DNA of 64,000 bases. Source: JBCFBK01 sp038562555 (GTDB taxonomy: Bacteria; Bacteroidota; Bacteroidia; Bacteroidales; Prolixibacteraceae). The position numbers were made by a program, and so were the translations under genes. The notes under the pieces are model-generated. The model did not search any database, was not told the DNA's origin, and saw nothing but the letters and a program-made list of their open reading frames with translations. Positions 1-8,598 of the stretch are shown here, piece by piece (position 1 is the stretch's first letter; the number at the start of each line of letters is the position of its first letter). The stretch spans positions 218,066 through 282,065 of the forward strand of contig JBCFBK010000002.1 of NCBI GenBank assembly GCA_038562555.1, read 5' to 3'.

Positions 1-1
1 C

Positions 2-634
2 GAAGTATACATGATCTATGAGCCCATGGCAGCAGCCATCGGGATCGGATTGGATGTGGAAGCGCCCGAAGGAAACATGATCGTTGATATTGGCGGTGGG
101 ACCACCGAAATTGCTGTGATTTCCCTGGGCGGCATTGTTACCAATAAATCAATCCGCATTGCCGGAGACGACCTTACCGCCGACATTATGGAATATATGC
201 GTCATCAGCATAATATTAAAATCGGTGAACGGACTGCCGAAGAAATCAAGATCAATGTGGGGTCTGCTCTTTCGCAATTGGAAAGCCCACCCAATGACTA
301 TATTGTGCAGGGACCGAATCAAATGACAGCTTTGCCCATCGAAGTACCGGTTTCCTACCAGGAAATTTCACACTGTCTGGAAAAATCAATTTCAAAGATT
401 GAAGCGGCTATTCTCAGTGCCCTGGAACAAACCCCTCCGGAACTCTACTCGGACATTGTCTCCAAAGGGATCTACCTGGCCGGTGGAGGCGCTTTACTTC
501 GCGGACTGTCGAAACGGCTGACAGAAAAATTAAATATCGTATTCCATGTGGCCGAAGATCCGTTGAGAGCTGTTGCCCGTGGTACCGGTATCGCACTTAA
601 AAATGTTGACAAATTCTCCTTTCTGATCAGGTAA
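2..634 (+). CDS. mreB: Rod-shape determining protein MreB (5'-truncated by window)
   Basis: Actin-like ATPase that forms membrane-associated filaments and positions the elongation machinery. Only the C-terminal part is present; the reading frame is already open at base 2, so the start lies outside the window. Visible are the phosphate-2 motif DIGGGTTEIAVISLGG and, near the end, the adenosine-binding stretch IYLAGGGALLRGL, both diagnostic of MreB. It heads the mreBCD-mrdA-rodA cluster; mreC follows after about 30 nt. MreB rather than DnaK or FtsA is supported by these motifs and by the neighbours. Confidence 0.96.
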   Translation, partial: EVYMIYEPMAAAIGIGLDVEAPEGNMIVDIGGGTTEIAVISLGGIVTNKSIRIAGDDLTADIMEYMRHQHNIKIGERTAEEIKINVGSALSQLESPPNDYIVQGPNQMTALPIEVPVSYQEISHCLEKSISKIEAAILSALEQTPPELYSDIVSKGIYLAGGGALLRGLSKRLTEKLNIVFHVAEDPLRAVARGTGIALKNVDKFSFLIR

Positions 635-665
635 GCTGAACAGGAAGGAAGAAACGTTCGTCTTG

Positions 666-1628
666 ATGAAAAGTTTGTTGCGCTTCCTTTCCCGGAATTA
701 TTTCGTGCTGCTGTTTCTGACTCTTGAGTCAATCAGCCTGATTCTGGTACTGCGGTATAACAACTATCAAAACGTCAAATTTTTCAATTCCAGCACCTAT
801 CTTGTTGCCAGGTTTTATGAAACGTTTAACTCCGCCTTCGGCTATTTCCGGCTTCATCAGGTAAACTCGGAACTTGCCGCTGAGAATGCCCGGCTGAAAA
901 ACGAGCTTCAGGAAATCCTTCATCCCGAAAAGGCGCCGGTATTCGACAATTTTGTTCCCGACGCCCTGGTCCCCGACAGCCTTCGCCGCGACAGTGTAAG
1001 CAAAGACAGTGTCAACCGCGGAAACATGCTCCCTGCCGACACGGCTGTCAAGATAGCCGGCGACAGCATCCGGATCAGGGAGATACGCAGGAATTTGGAT
1101 GTCCGCTATCGCTTTATCCCGGCCAGGGTAATCAATAACTCGGTGAACCGGCAAAACAATTACATCACGATCAACAAAGGCCGCCTCAATGGCGTGAAGC
1201 CAGAGATGGGAATTGTGGGGCCGAATGGAATTGTTGGTATCATCACCAATGTGACCGATCATTATGCCACCGGACCAACCGTTCTGAATAAACGCTGGCG
1301 TGTTTCTGCAAAAATCAAAAAGAGCAGCTACTTTGGCTCCTTAAACTGGGACGGTCTCGATTACCGGACGGCCCAGTTAAACGAAATTCCTTTTCATGTT
1401 GAACTTACGGAAGGTGATACGCTGGTAACCAGTGGATACTCATCTGTTTTCCCTGAAGGGATCATGATTGGCCGGATCGAAAAGTTTGAAATCGGCAGCG
1501 GCGACAATTTCTATCAGATCAATGTCAGGCTGTCAACCAATTTTAAAACGCTGACCCACGTTGAAATTATAGACGACAAAGATATCGGCGAGTTAAAAAC
1601 CCTTGAAAAGATCCATCTGAATGATTAA
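666..1628 (+). CDS. mreC: Rod-shape determining protein MreC
   Basis: Periplasmic scaffold of the elongasome that links MreB to PBP2 and RodA. There is one N-terminal membrane helix (about residues 10-30), then a short coiled coil (VNSELAAENARLKNELQ) and the C-terminal beta-rich domain with GVKPEMGIVGPNGIVGII and TSGYSSVFPEGIMIG, the usual MreC signatures. At 320 aa it is slightly longer than many homologues; the extra part is a Ser/Asp-rich linker around residues 95-130. I chose ATG 666; a TTG three bases upstream is the alternative. A purine-rich AGGAAGG lies at 642-648. The 3' end overlaps mreD by 8 nt, suggesting coupled translation. Confidence 0.93.
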   Translation: MKSLLRFLSRNYFVLLFLTLESISLILVLRYNNYQNVKFFNSSTYLVARFYETFNSAFGYFRLHQVNSELAAENARLKNELQEILHPEKAPVFDNFVPDALVPDSLRRDSVSKDSVNRGNMLPADTAVKIAGDSIRIREIRRNLDVRYRFIPARVINNSVNRQNNYITINKGRLNGVKPEMGIVGPNGIVGIITNVTDHYATGPTVLNKRWRVSAKIKKSSYFGSLNWDGLDYRTAQLNEIPFHVELTEGDTLVTSGYSSVFPEGIMIGRIEKFEIGSGDNFYQINVRLSTNFKTLTHVEIIDDKDIGELKTLEKIHLND

Positions 1629-2127
1629 CAATCCCTTGAAATATGCGTTGATTTGGATCGTTTTGGTGGCGCTCCAGATTTTGCTGTTTAATCACATTCA
1701 GTTCAGCGGGTATGTAAATCCGTATGTGTACGTGCTGTTTATTTTATTGCTGCCTTTTGAAACACCTAAATACCTGCTGCTGCTCCTGGCATTTCTGCTC
1801 GGACTCAACATCGACATCTTCGGTAATACGCCGGGACTTCACGCTTCAGCTACGACATTTATGGCTTTTTTAAAGCCAACGGTCGTCAGCCTGATCTCCC
1901 CCCGTGACACGATTGATACCAGTTCACCGCCCCGGCTGCAACAGATGGGGCCTGCGTGGTTTATCCGGTATACTGTTATCCTGGTTCTTATCCACCATCT
2001 TTTTTTGTTCTATATTGAGGTATTTACTTTAAAAGACTTTATTTTTACCCTGCTGAGGAGCTTTTTTAGTTCCGCATTCACGATTGTTTTTATTGTTCTG
2101 AGCCAGTTTTTCATCTTTAAGGAGTAG
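1621..2127 (+). CDS. mreD: Rod-shape determining protein MreD
   Basis: Small integral membrane partner of MreC in the elongasome. The 168-aa product is almost entirely hydrophobic, with about five predicted membrane segments, and contains GLNIDIFGNTPGLHASATT, resembling the conserved MreD segment G..D...G...G.h. The start ATG lies inside the end of mreC and the gene is followed by mrdA after 5 nt. Sequence conservation in MreD is low, so the call rests on topology, the G-D-x-x-x-x-x-P-G-x-H signature and position between mreC and mrdA. Confidence 0.9.
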   Translation: MINNPLKYALIWIVLVALQILLFNHIQFSGYVNPYVYVLFILLLPFETPKYLLLLLAFLLGLNIDIFGNTPGLHASATTFMAFLKPTVVSLISPRDTIDTSSPPRLQQMGPAWFIRYTVILVLIHHLFLFYIEVFTLKDFIFTLLRSFFSSAFTIVFIVLSQFFIFKE

Positions 2128-2132
2128 TTGCC

Positions 2133-3962
2133 GTGGATAAGTTTGCCAAGCGGAAATACATCGTGGGATCTGTTTTTATTGTCATCGCCATCATCTTCGT
2201 TATCCGGCTTTTCTTTCTTCAGGTGGTCGACAGTTCATACAAACAGTACGCAACCCGCAATGTGCTTCGCAGAGTGACCAACTATCCCGCACGTGGACTG
2301 ATTTACGACCGGAATGGAGAACTGCTCGTACACAACAAGGCCGCTTACGATTTGCTGGTCACCCCCCGGGAACTCCCGCCCTTCGATACGACCGAATTCT
2401 GTGAACTGATTCGGGTTGACAGAAAGGAACTGACCGATGCCCTGAAGAAAGCCCGGAAATACTCCACTTACAAATCTTCAGTTATCGTTGAGCAGCTGTC
2501 GCCGGAAGTCTACGCCGCGCTTCAGGAAAAGCTGTTTAAATATCCGGGGGTTTTCGCGCAGGCCCGTACGCTGCGTGAATATCCGAGGAAGATGGCAGCC
2601 CATATGCTTGGCTACGTAGGCGAGGTGAACCAGGCAATCATCGATAAGGAATCCTATTATACACAGGGCGACTACATCGGCATCACCGGTCTTGAACGGA
2701 CCTATGAAGAAGCACTGAGAGGTACCAAAGGCGTTAATTTTTACCTGTATGATGTTCATAACAGGCCGAAAGGCGCCTACTGGGATGCCAAAAACGATAC
2801 GGCAGCCGTGCTGGGGAAGAATCTGATTTCGACCATCGACGGCGACCTGCAGTTTTATGCCGAACAGTTAATGAAAAATAAGCGCGGCGCCGTGGTGGCC
2901 ATTGAACCGGCAACGGGCGAGATTCTCTGTTATTACAGCGGCCCGTCATACGATCCAAACCTGCTTGTTGGCCGTGAACGGAGCAAGAATTACCGGGTAC
3001 TTCTTACCGATACGCTGAAGCCGCTCACAAACCGGGCTATTTCTTCGTCCTATTCTCCCGGCTCAACCTTTAAACCCATGAATGCACTGATCGCTCTCGA
3101 AGAAGGATCGATCACACCCGAAACGCGGGTTTTCTGCAGCGGCCCCGGGTCTTCCCCGATTCGCTGTACCCATAACCACGAATCGCCGATCAGCCTGATC
3201 GGAGCCATCAGGGAATCATGTAATCCTTATTTCTGGAATACCTTCCGTTCGGTGATCACGCATTATCCAAAAGCGGAAGAAGGCTATTCCCACTGGCGTA
3301 CGCATGTATCGAGCTTCGGACTGGGAGAAACACTGGGAAAGGAATTCTACGGACAATCGAAAGGAAATATTCCGCAGATCTCTTATTATGATCGTTACTT
3401 TGGGAAAAATCGATGGAACGCGCTTACTATTCGCTCTCTCGCCATTGGTCAGGGGGAAGTGATCCTTACCCCGCTGCAAATGGCCAATATGGTCTCGGTC
3501 ATTGCCAACCGGGGCTATTACATCGAGCCTCACCTGGTACGGGCCATTGTCGACAAAACCACAGGAACCCAGGACAATCTGAGTTATGAACGCAAGAACA
3601 GTACCGTTAGTCGCGATCACTTTGATGACGTCATTGAAGGAATGCGGCAGGTTGTGGAATTAACCAACGCCCGCTACACAACCGCGATAAAAGGGATCGA
3701 AATGTGCGGAAAAACCGGGACGATTCAAAATAACCACGGCTCGGACCATTCTGCTTTCATTGCTTTTGCACCGAAAGAAAATCCGAAAATAGCCCTGGCT
3801 GTTTATGTTGAGTTCGGTGTATGGGGAGCCAGGCATGCTGCCCCGATCGCCAGCCTGCTTGTCGAAAAGTATTTGAACGACTCCATTGCAGGACCCGCAA
3901 GGAAAGCGCTTGAGCAAAAGCTAATCAACACGAATTTACTAAACCCTTATCAACCCAAATAG
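2133..3962 (+). CDS. mrdA: Penicillin-binding protein 2 (elongasome transpeptidase)
   Basis: Class B PBP that cross-links peptidoglycan during lateral wall growth together with RodA. The order is: N-terminal membrane anchor (about residues 9-29), dimerisation/pedestal domain with the ARGLIYDRNG motif, then the transpeptidase domain. Catalytic motifs are present: S311-T-F-K314 (SxxK), S362-C-N364 (SxN) and K527-T-G-T530. The start is GTG at 2133, five bases after mreD. The stop codon shares its last base with the GTG of rodA, a one-base overlap that fits the strict pairing of this enzyme with RodA. The length of 609 aa is normal for the family. Confidence 0.96.
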   Translation: MDKFAKRKYIVGSVFIVIAIIFVIRLFFLQVVDSSYKQYATRNVLRRVTNYPARGLIYDRNGELLVHNKAAYDLLVTPRELPPFDTTEFCELIRVDRKELTDALKKARKYSTYKSSVIVEQLSPEVYAALQEKLFKYPGVFAQARTLREYPRKMAAHMLGYVGEVNQAIIDKESYYTQGDYIGITGLERTYEEALRGTKGVNFYLYDVHNRPKGAYWDAKNDTAAVLGKNLISTIDGDLQFYAEQLMKNKRGAVVAIEPATGEILCYYSGPSYDPNLLVGRERSKNYRVLLTDTLKPLTNRAISSSYSPGSTFKPMNALIALEEGSITPETRVFCSGPGSSPIRCTHNHESPISLIGAIRESCNPYFWNTFRSVITHYPKAEEGYSHWRTHVSSFGLGETLGKEFYGQSKGNIPQISYYDRYFGKNRWNALTIRSLAIGQGEVILTPLQMANMVSVIANRGYYIEPHLVRAIVDKTTGTQDNLSYERKNSTVSRDHFDDVIEGMRQVVELTNARYTTAIKGIEMCGKTGTIQNNHGSDHSAFIAFAPKENPKIALAVYVEFGVWGARHAAPIASLLVEKYLNDSIAGPARKALEQKLINTNLLNPYQPK

Positions 3963-5389
3963 TGGCAAACCGGAACAACATATGGGTAAATCTTGATCTG
4001 CTTACAGTCGTTCTCTATGTGCTGCTGGTGTTCCTGGGCTGGATTAATATCTATGCCGCGGTTTACAATGAAGAACACAGCAGCATTCTCGACATGAGCC
4101 AGCGCTATGGAAAGCAGTTGCTGTGGATCATTGCGGCCTTCGTTCTGGCGGCTGTTGTTGTAATTTTCGACAGCCGGTTTTATGTCACCTTTGCCTATGT
4201 CTTATATGGATTTACGATTCTGTTGCTGATCGGTGTTTTGCTGGTGGGGACAGAAATAAAAGGTTCGCGTTCATGGTTTCAGATTGGCGGATTTGCCATT
4301 CAGCCTGCCGAATTCGTCAAATTCACGACAGCCCTGGCCCTGGCTAAATTTACCAGTTCCTATAACTTTAAGCTGCTCCAGTTTAAATCGCTGGCGGGCG
4401 TTGCGGTGATCATTCTGTTGCCGGTCTTGTTGATCTTTATGCAAAACGACACAGGTTCGGCGATCGTTTTCATGGTGTTTTCGCTTGTTCTTTATCGTGA
4501 GGGGCTCCCCGGGATCATCCTGTTTATGGGCGTTCTGATGGCCATTGTTTTTATCCTGACCCTGGTCTTAGGCTCGGCTGTAACCATCCTGATCATGGCA
4601 GGCACCGGCCTGCTGATCCATTATTTCGTCAGGTTGCAGCTCAATGAGTCGGCCAGGGCCCTGGCGATTTGCCTGGGCGCATTTGGCATTGTCTGGCTCA
4701 CCGATCTTGTTTTTAAGCTTGGCAGTGATCTCTCCAGCCTGCTGCTGTATGCTTCCATTCCTTCAGCCATAGTCTTTATCGTCTATACCTACCGGAAGGG
4801 CTTTAATCAGTTGTTAATCGTTACCGGTGTTTATCTGGTCATGTTAATGATGACTTTCTCGGTCGATTATGTTTTTTCAGAAGTCATGGAACCCCATCAA
4901 AAATCACGTATAGAAGAATTGCTTGGGATAAAATCCGATCCGCTGGGTGTCGGGTACAATGTGAACCAATCGAAAATAGCGATCGGATCCGGAGGATTCG
5001 CAGGGAAAGGGTTCCTGAAAGGCACACAGACAAAATTTGACTTCGTACCCGAGCAAAGTACCGATTTTATCTTCTGCACCGTAGGTGAGGAATGGGGATT
5101 TCTGGGCTCCACTGTTATCATCTTGTCATTCCTGGCATTGCTGCTGCGGCTCGTCTTTCTGGCCGAGCGGCAACGTTCGGTCTTTACTCGTGTGTACGGG
5201 TACAGCGTCGCCGCCATCCTGTTTTTCCATTTTGCCATCAACATTGGTATGACAATCGGCCTGGCTCCTGTGATTGGCATTCCGCTTCCGTTCTTCAGCT
5301 ACGGTGGTTCATCGCTTTGGTCGTTTACTGTTCTTCTCTTTATATTCCTCCGATTGGATGCCAGCCGGATCGAGAAATTAAGCTATTGA
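3962..5389 (+). CDS. rodA: Peptidoglycan glycosyltransferase RodA (SEDS family)
   Basis: Polytopic SEDS polymerase that extends glycan strands from lipid II and is activated by PBP2. It shows about ten membrane helices and SEDS signatures: KGSRSWFQIGGFAIQPAEF near residues 100-120, a long extracellular segment ending GFLKGTQTKFDFVPEQSTDF, and GIPLPFFSYGGSS near the C-terminus. The length of 475 aa exceeds the roughly 370 aa of the E. coli protein; additional central helices (about residues 190-300) account for this and are common in Bacteroidota RodA. The GTG start overlaps the mrdA stop by one base. Confidence 0.95.
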   Translation: MANRNNIWVNLDLLTVVLYVLLVFLGWINIYAAVYNEEHSSILDMSQRYGKQLLWIIAAFVLAAVVVIFDSRFYVTFAYVLYGFTILLLIGVLLVGTEIKGSRSWFQIGGFAIQPAEFVKFTTALALAKFTSSYNFKLLQFKSLAGVAVIILLPVLLIFMQNDTGSAIVFMVFSLVLYREGLPGIILFMGVLMAIVFILTLVLGSAVTILIMAGTGLLIHYFVRLQLNESARALAICLGAFGIVWLTDLVFKLGSDLSSLLLYASIPSAIVFIVYTYRKGFNQLLIVTGVYLVMLMMTFSVDYVFSEVMEPHQKSRIEELLGIKSDPLGVGYNVNQSKIAIGSGGFAGKGFLKGTQTKFDFVPEQSTDFIFCTVGEEWGFLGSTVIILSFLALLLRLVFLAERQRSVFTRVYGYSVAAILFFHFAINIGMTIGLAPVIGIPLPFFSYGGSSLWSFTVLLFIFLRLDASRIEKLSY

Positions 5390-5504
5390 GCTGATTCCCG
5401 GCACAAAGACTTCGTGCTGTCCAATAAACTGACGGGACGGCATGAAGTTTTTCTTGTAAACCTGCCATTTTTTCCTTATCTTCAAGGTGAATAAGAATTC
5501 CAAC

Positions 5505-6821
5505 ATGAAATACAAAGCCTATACACTCTCCAATTTTCGTGAAATTCCCCAGATGAAAAAACTGAGCGAAGATCAAAAATTCATCATCGACGTAGTGGGG
5601 ACCGTATTGCCGTTCAAAGTAAGTAACTACGTCGTCGATGAACTGATTGACTGGGAGGAATACGAAACCGATCCTTTCTTTATCCTGAATTTTCCGCAGA
5701 AAAAAATGCTTTCGGAAGAACGCTTCCGGCAAATAGCGGACCTGTTAAAATCCAATGCTGACAAAGCAATCATTAAGGCCGCAGTTGAAAAGATCAGGTT
5801 GCAATTAAATCCGAATCCGGCCGGACAGGAAAGCAATGTTCCGGAACTCGATGGCGTCCGTCTGAATGGTATCCAGCATAAATACCGTGAAACCATTTTA
5901 TTTTTCCCCTCACAAGGACAAACGTGTCACGCATACTGCACGTTCTGCTTCCGCTGGCCGCAGTTCTCTCTGAATAGCTTCAAGTTTGCCATGAAAGAAA
6001 GCGATCTGATGATCGGCTATCTGAAGCGACATCCTGAGGTCACCGACATCCTCTTCACAGGGGGTGATCCCGCGGTGATGTCGAGCCGGCATTTCGAACA
6101 CTATTTTAACGCGATCCTTGATTCCGGTTTGAGCCAGATCAAAAACATCCGGATCGGGACAAAAGCCTTAACTTACTGGCCGTACCGCTTTACCACCGAT
6201 ACCGACGCAAAAGCCCTGCTCACGCTTTTCAAAAAGGTTAAATCGCACGGCATCAACATTGCCCTGATGGCACACTTCAACCACCCAAGAGCATTGAGCA
6301 CGCCCGCTGCGAAAAAGGCCGTAAAAGCCATACAGGCTGCAGGTGTTCAAATCAGGGCGCAGTCGCCGCTGCTCCGGCACATCAATGACGATCCGGCAGT
6401 CTGGGCCAGCTTATGGAAGGAAGAGGTGAGCCAGGGAATCATCCCCTATTATATGTTCGTGGCGCGCAACACCGGCGCCCAGGACTATTTTGCTGTTACC
6501 CTCGAAAAAGCCTGGCATATCTACCGGAAGGCGATCCAGCAGGTCAGCGGTATTTGCCGCACGGTCAGAGGTCCCTCCATGTCGTGTGCTCCCGGAAAGA
6601 TCCAGATTATGGGCACTCAAAAAGTAAAAGGAGAAAAGGTATTCGTATTGAATTTCCTGCAGGGAAGAAATCCCGACTGGGTTGGCCGCCCGTTCTTTGC
6701 GCGTTTCAACCCCCAGGCCATCTGGCTCAATGACTTGGAACCCGCGTTCAGCGAAGAGCAGTTTTTCTTTGAGAAAACCGATTTCAAGCTACAACATCAT
6801 CTGCCGAAAGCCTGTGTATAA
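5505..6821 (+). CDS. KamA-family radical SAM protein (lysine 2,3-aminomutase-like)
   Basis: Radical S-adenosylmethionine enzyme of the KamA/EpmB group. The [4Fe-4S] motif C141-H-A-Y-C145-T-F-C148 (CxxxCxxC) is intact, followed by the TGGDPAVM SAM-binding glycine motif. The C-terminal part carries a putative PLP lysine, K365, in S-C-A-P-G-K. Authentic lysine 2,3-aminomutases have D-A-P-G-G-G-G-K here and a Cys-Asp pair upstream. Aligned by eye, both aspartates that hold the substrate side-chain amine are absent (C361 replaces one; VARNTGAQ replaces the CDLSLG region) and three glycines are missing. The substrate is therefore probably not lysine. I chose ATG 5505; an in-frame GTG at 5487 adds six residues. 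The gene stands alone after rodA and its 3' end overlaps the convergent next gene by 38 nt. Confidence 0.85.
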   Translation: MKYKAYTLSNFREIPQMKKLSEDQKFIIDVVGTVLPFKVSNYVVDELIDWEEYETDPFFILNFPQKKMLSEERFRQIADLLKSNADKAIIKAAVEKIRLQLNPNPAGQESNVPELDGVRLNGIQHKYRETILFFPSQGQTCHAYCTFCFRWPQFSLNSFKFAMKESDLMIGYLKRHPEVTDILFTGGDPAVMSSRHFEHYFNAILDSGLSQIKNIRIGTKALTYWPYRFTTDTDAKALLTLFKKVKSHGINIALMAHFNHPRALSTPAAKKAVKAIQAAGVQIRAQSPLLRHINDDPAVWASLWKEEVSQGIIPYYMFVARNTGAQDYFAVTLEKAWHIYRKAIQQVSGICRTVRGPSMSCAPGKIQIMGTQKVKGEKVFVLNFLQGRNPDWVGRPFFARFNPQAIWLNDLEPAFSEEQFFFEKTDFKLQHHLPKACV

Positions 6822-7416
6822 CAGGCTGCTTTAATGTCAGACCAAACGATTGTTCAACAAAAGCAATCAGCTCCGGGAAAAAGAGGTCAAACGCCGCTTT
6901 GATTTGAAAAAACTCTTCATAAAGAACCCGCATTGCCTGATCCGCCTCGTCGGGAAGAGTGGTCCGTTTGCCCATAATGCTGAGCGTCTCGCTGATGCCA
7001 TCGAGGCAGGCGTAGGATTCCAGCCGCCGGTGAGCGACAAAAAAGGGCAGAAAACGCTTCACTTCAGCCGGCAGGTGCCCGAAATTTGAAAACAGAATGG
7101 CGTGAACACGTCTGACAAATGCCGGCAGCGTTTCAGCATGCCAGTTTCCCCAGTATTTGGCAAGAAAGTGGTCGAATACTACGTCGGTCACAATTCCGGC
7201 ATATCTGCCATAGGGTACCGAGAAATGCCGTGCGCATTCCCTGACGACGGGATGGTTGTCGGTGAAGGAGTCAATCTGCCGGTGAATCAGAATTCCCTGC
7301 TGTATTTCCGGAGGAAATTCCAGGTATTTCTTTCCCTTAACCGAGTCGCCGATGAAATTGCCCACCAGGATCCCGTCCGACTGACCCGACAGGTACACAT
7401 GCGCTAAAAAGTTCAT
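6784..7416 (-). CDS. AcpH-type acyl carrier protein phosphodiesterase
   Basis: Member of the ACP phosphodiesterase family (E. coli AcpH/YajB), which removes 4'-phosphopantetheine from acyl carrier protein. The N-terminus MNFLAHVYLSGQSDG followed by GNFIGDSVKG, then HRQIDSFTDNHPVV and IVTDVVFDHFLAKYW, follows the family pattern of an HD-like all-helical metal phosphoesterase. The length of 210 aa compares with 193 for the E. coli enzyme. The gene is convergent with and overlaps the 3' end of the radical SAM gene. In vivo function of this family outside proteobacteria is little established, so the exact substrate is inferred. Confidence 0.85.
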   Translation of the reverse strand: MNFLAHVYLSGQSDGILVGNFIGDSVKGKKYLEFPPEIQQGILIHRQIDSFTDNHPVVRECARHFSVPYGRYAGIVTDVVFDHFLAKYWGNWHAETLPAFVRRVHAILFSNFGHLPAEVKRFLPFFVAHRRLESYACLDGISETLSIMGKRTTLPDEADQAMRVLYEEFFQIKAAFDLFFPELIAFVEQSFGLTLKQPVIHRLSADDVVA

Positions 7417-7597
7417 AGAAAAAAGTTCGTTCTTAAACTGTACGAGCGCTTACATTGCAACAGTCATGCCGAGATTTCTTTCTTTCCCTATGCCCGGCGG
7501 CCACACTGCAGGAACTCATTTCACTGCAAAATAACCATTTTTATTTATTCCGGCCTTTTGCATAACACATTTTGCTGATACAAAAGTTTATATTGCT

Positions 7598-7605
7598 TAA
7601 ATTTG
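7598..7605 (+). promoter_or_regulatory. Candidate Bacteroidota -7 box for the PfkB kinase gene
   Basis: TAAATTTG matches the TAnnTTTG consensus perfectly, 47 nt before the chosen ATG. A TTTG at 7571-7574 is the nearest -33 candidate, but the 23-nt spacer is a little long. Supported by consensus match only. Confidence 0.4.
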
Positions 7606-7652
7606 GTACAGCGGCAGCCGGAAAACAACATAACCGTATTAAAAGCAAACGT

Positions 7653-8570
7653 ATGAAGAAGACAATCCTGGCTTACGGAGAATTACTTTGGGACCTGTTG
7701 CCAACAGGAAAGGCGCTTGGAGGAGCGACAACAAATTTCATTTTCCGGATTAATTTATTCGGCGATAATGGATTTCTCATCTCCAAACTTGGAAAAGATA
7801 AAAACGGAGAAGAAGCCCGCGAAAAAATAATGGAACTGGGGCTTGCCGTACACCATGTCCAGACCGATCCTAAGCTGCCTACCGGAACGGTACCTGTGAC
7901 ACTTGATGCAAAAGGAACACCGGAGTTCGTCATTACCCCGGATGTGGCCTATGACCATATCATGCTGACTGGTGACATGCTTCATCTCGCCGCTCTGGCC
8001 GATTGCATTTATTTCGGCACCCTTAGTCAACGGGCAGAACACTCAAGGAATACCCTTTACCAATTACTGAAAGCAGCACCGCAGGCAGTGAAGTTTCTCG
8101 ATATTAACCTCCGGAAGGATTGCTATACAAAAGAAAGCGTGACGGCAAGCCTTGAAGCAGCCGATATCCTGAAGATCAATGACGAGGAGCTTTTAGTTTT
8201 ACGGACGCTACTCATGCTATCGGGCGATACGTACCGGGAACTTGCGTTGGAATTACTGGAGAAACACAGGCTGCGGCTGGTATTGGTGACCCTGGCCGAG
8301 AAAGGGGCTTTCGAGTTAACCGGAACAGGGCACTACTTCTATGACCCCGGTTACCTGGTGAAGGTTCAGGATACCGTAGGTTCGGGAGATGCCTTTTCCG
8401 CAGGCTTTATGCATGAATACCTTGGCGGCCGGACACCGGAAGAGGCGCTGAAATTTGGGAATGCTGCGGGTGCACTGGTAGCAACCACGCAGGGAGGCAC
8501 CAGGCAGATCACCAAAGATGAAATTATCCGTTTCATGAACACAAAACAAGCACGGATTAGTAGTAAATAA
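7653..8570 (+). CDS. PfkB-family carbohydrate kinase (fructokinase-like)
   Basis: ATP-dependent sugar kinase of the ribokinase/PfkB superfamily, closest in pattern to bacterial fructokinases. The N-terminal GELLWDLLP and GGATTNF give the substrate-binding region, and the C-terminal signature D240-TVGSGDAFSAGF contains the anion hole and catalytic Asp246. The product is 305 aa from ATG 7653; the open frame extends 27 codons upstream but that part has no family similarity and contains the promoter-like box. The gene is convergent with pgi; placement next to phosphoglucose isomerase would fit a fructose or glucose phosphate role. The substrate cannot be settled by motif alone. Confidence 0.88.
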   Translation: MKKTILAYGELLWDLLPTGKALGGATTNFIFRINLFGDNGFLISKLGKDKNGEEAREKIMELGLAVHHVQTDPKLPTGTVPVTLDAKGTPEFVITPDVAYDHIMLTGDMLHLAALADCIYFGTLSQRAEHSRNTLYQLLKAAPQAVKFLDINLRKDCYTKESVTASLEAADILKINDEELLVLRTLLMLSGDTYRELALELLEKHRLRLVLVTLAEKGAFELTGTGHYFYDPGYLVKVQDTVGSGDAFSAGFMHEYLGGRTPEEALKFGNAAGALVATTQGGTRQITKDEIIRFMNTKQARISSK

Positions 8571-8594
8571 AAAAAGGCCGGTGTCATCCGGCCT
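8569..8594 (-). terminator. Rho-independent terminator of the lysS-gpsA-pgi operon
   Basis: On the minus strand, five bases after the pgi stop, AGGCCGG and CCGGCCT form a 7-bp GC-rich stem around a 6-nt loop, followed directly by a T tract. The tract overlaps the stop codon of the convergent kinase gene. Confidence 0.85.
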
Positions 8595-8598
8595 CCTG

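Noticed and set aside
729..1262. 177-aa antisense frame in mreC
   Set aside because: Entirely within mreC, which has clear family motifs; no start context or homology visible.
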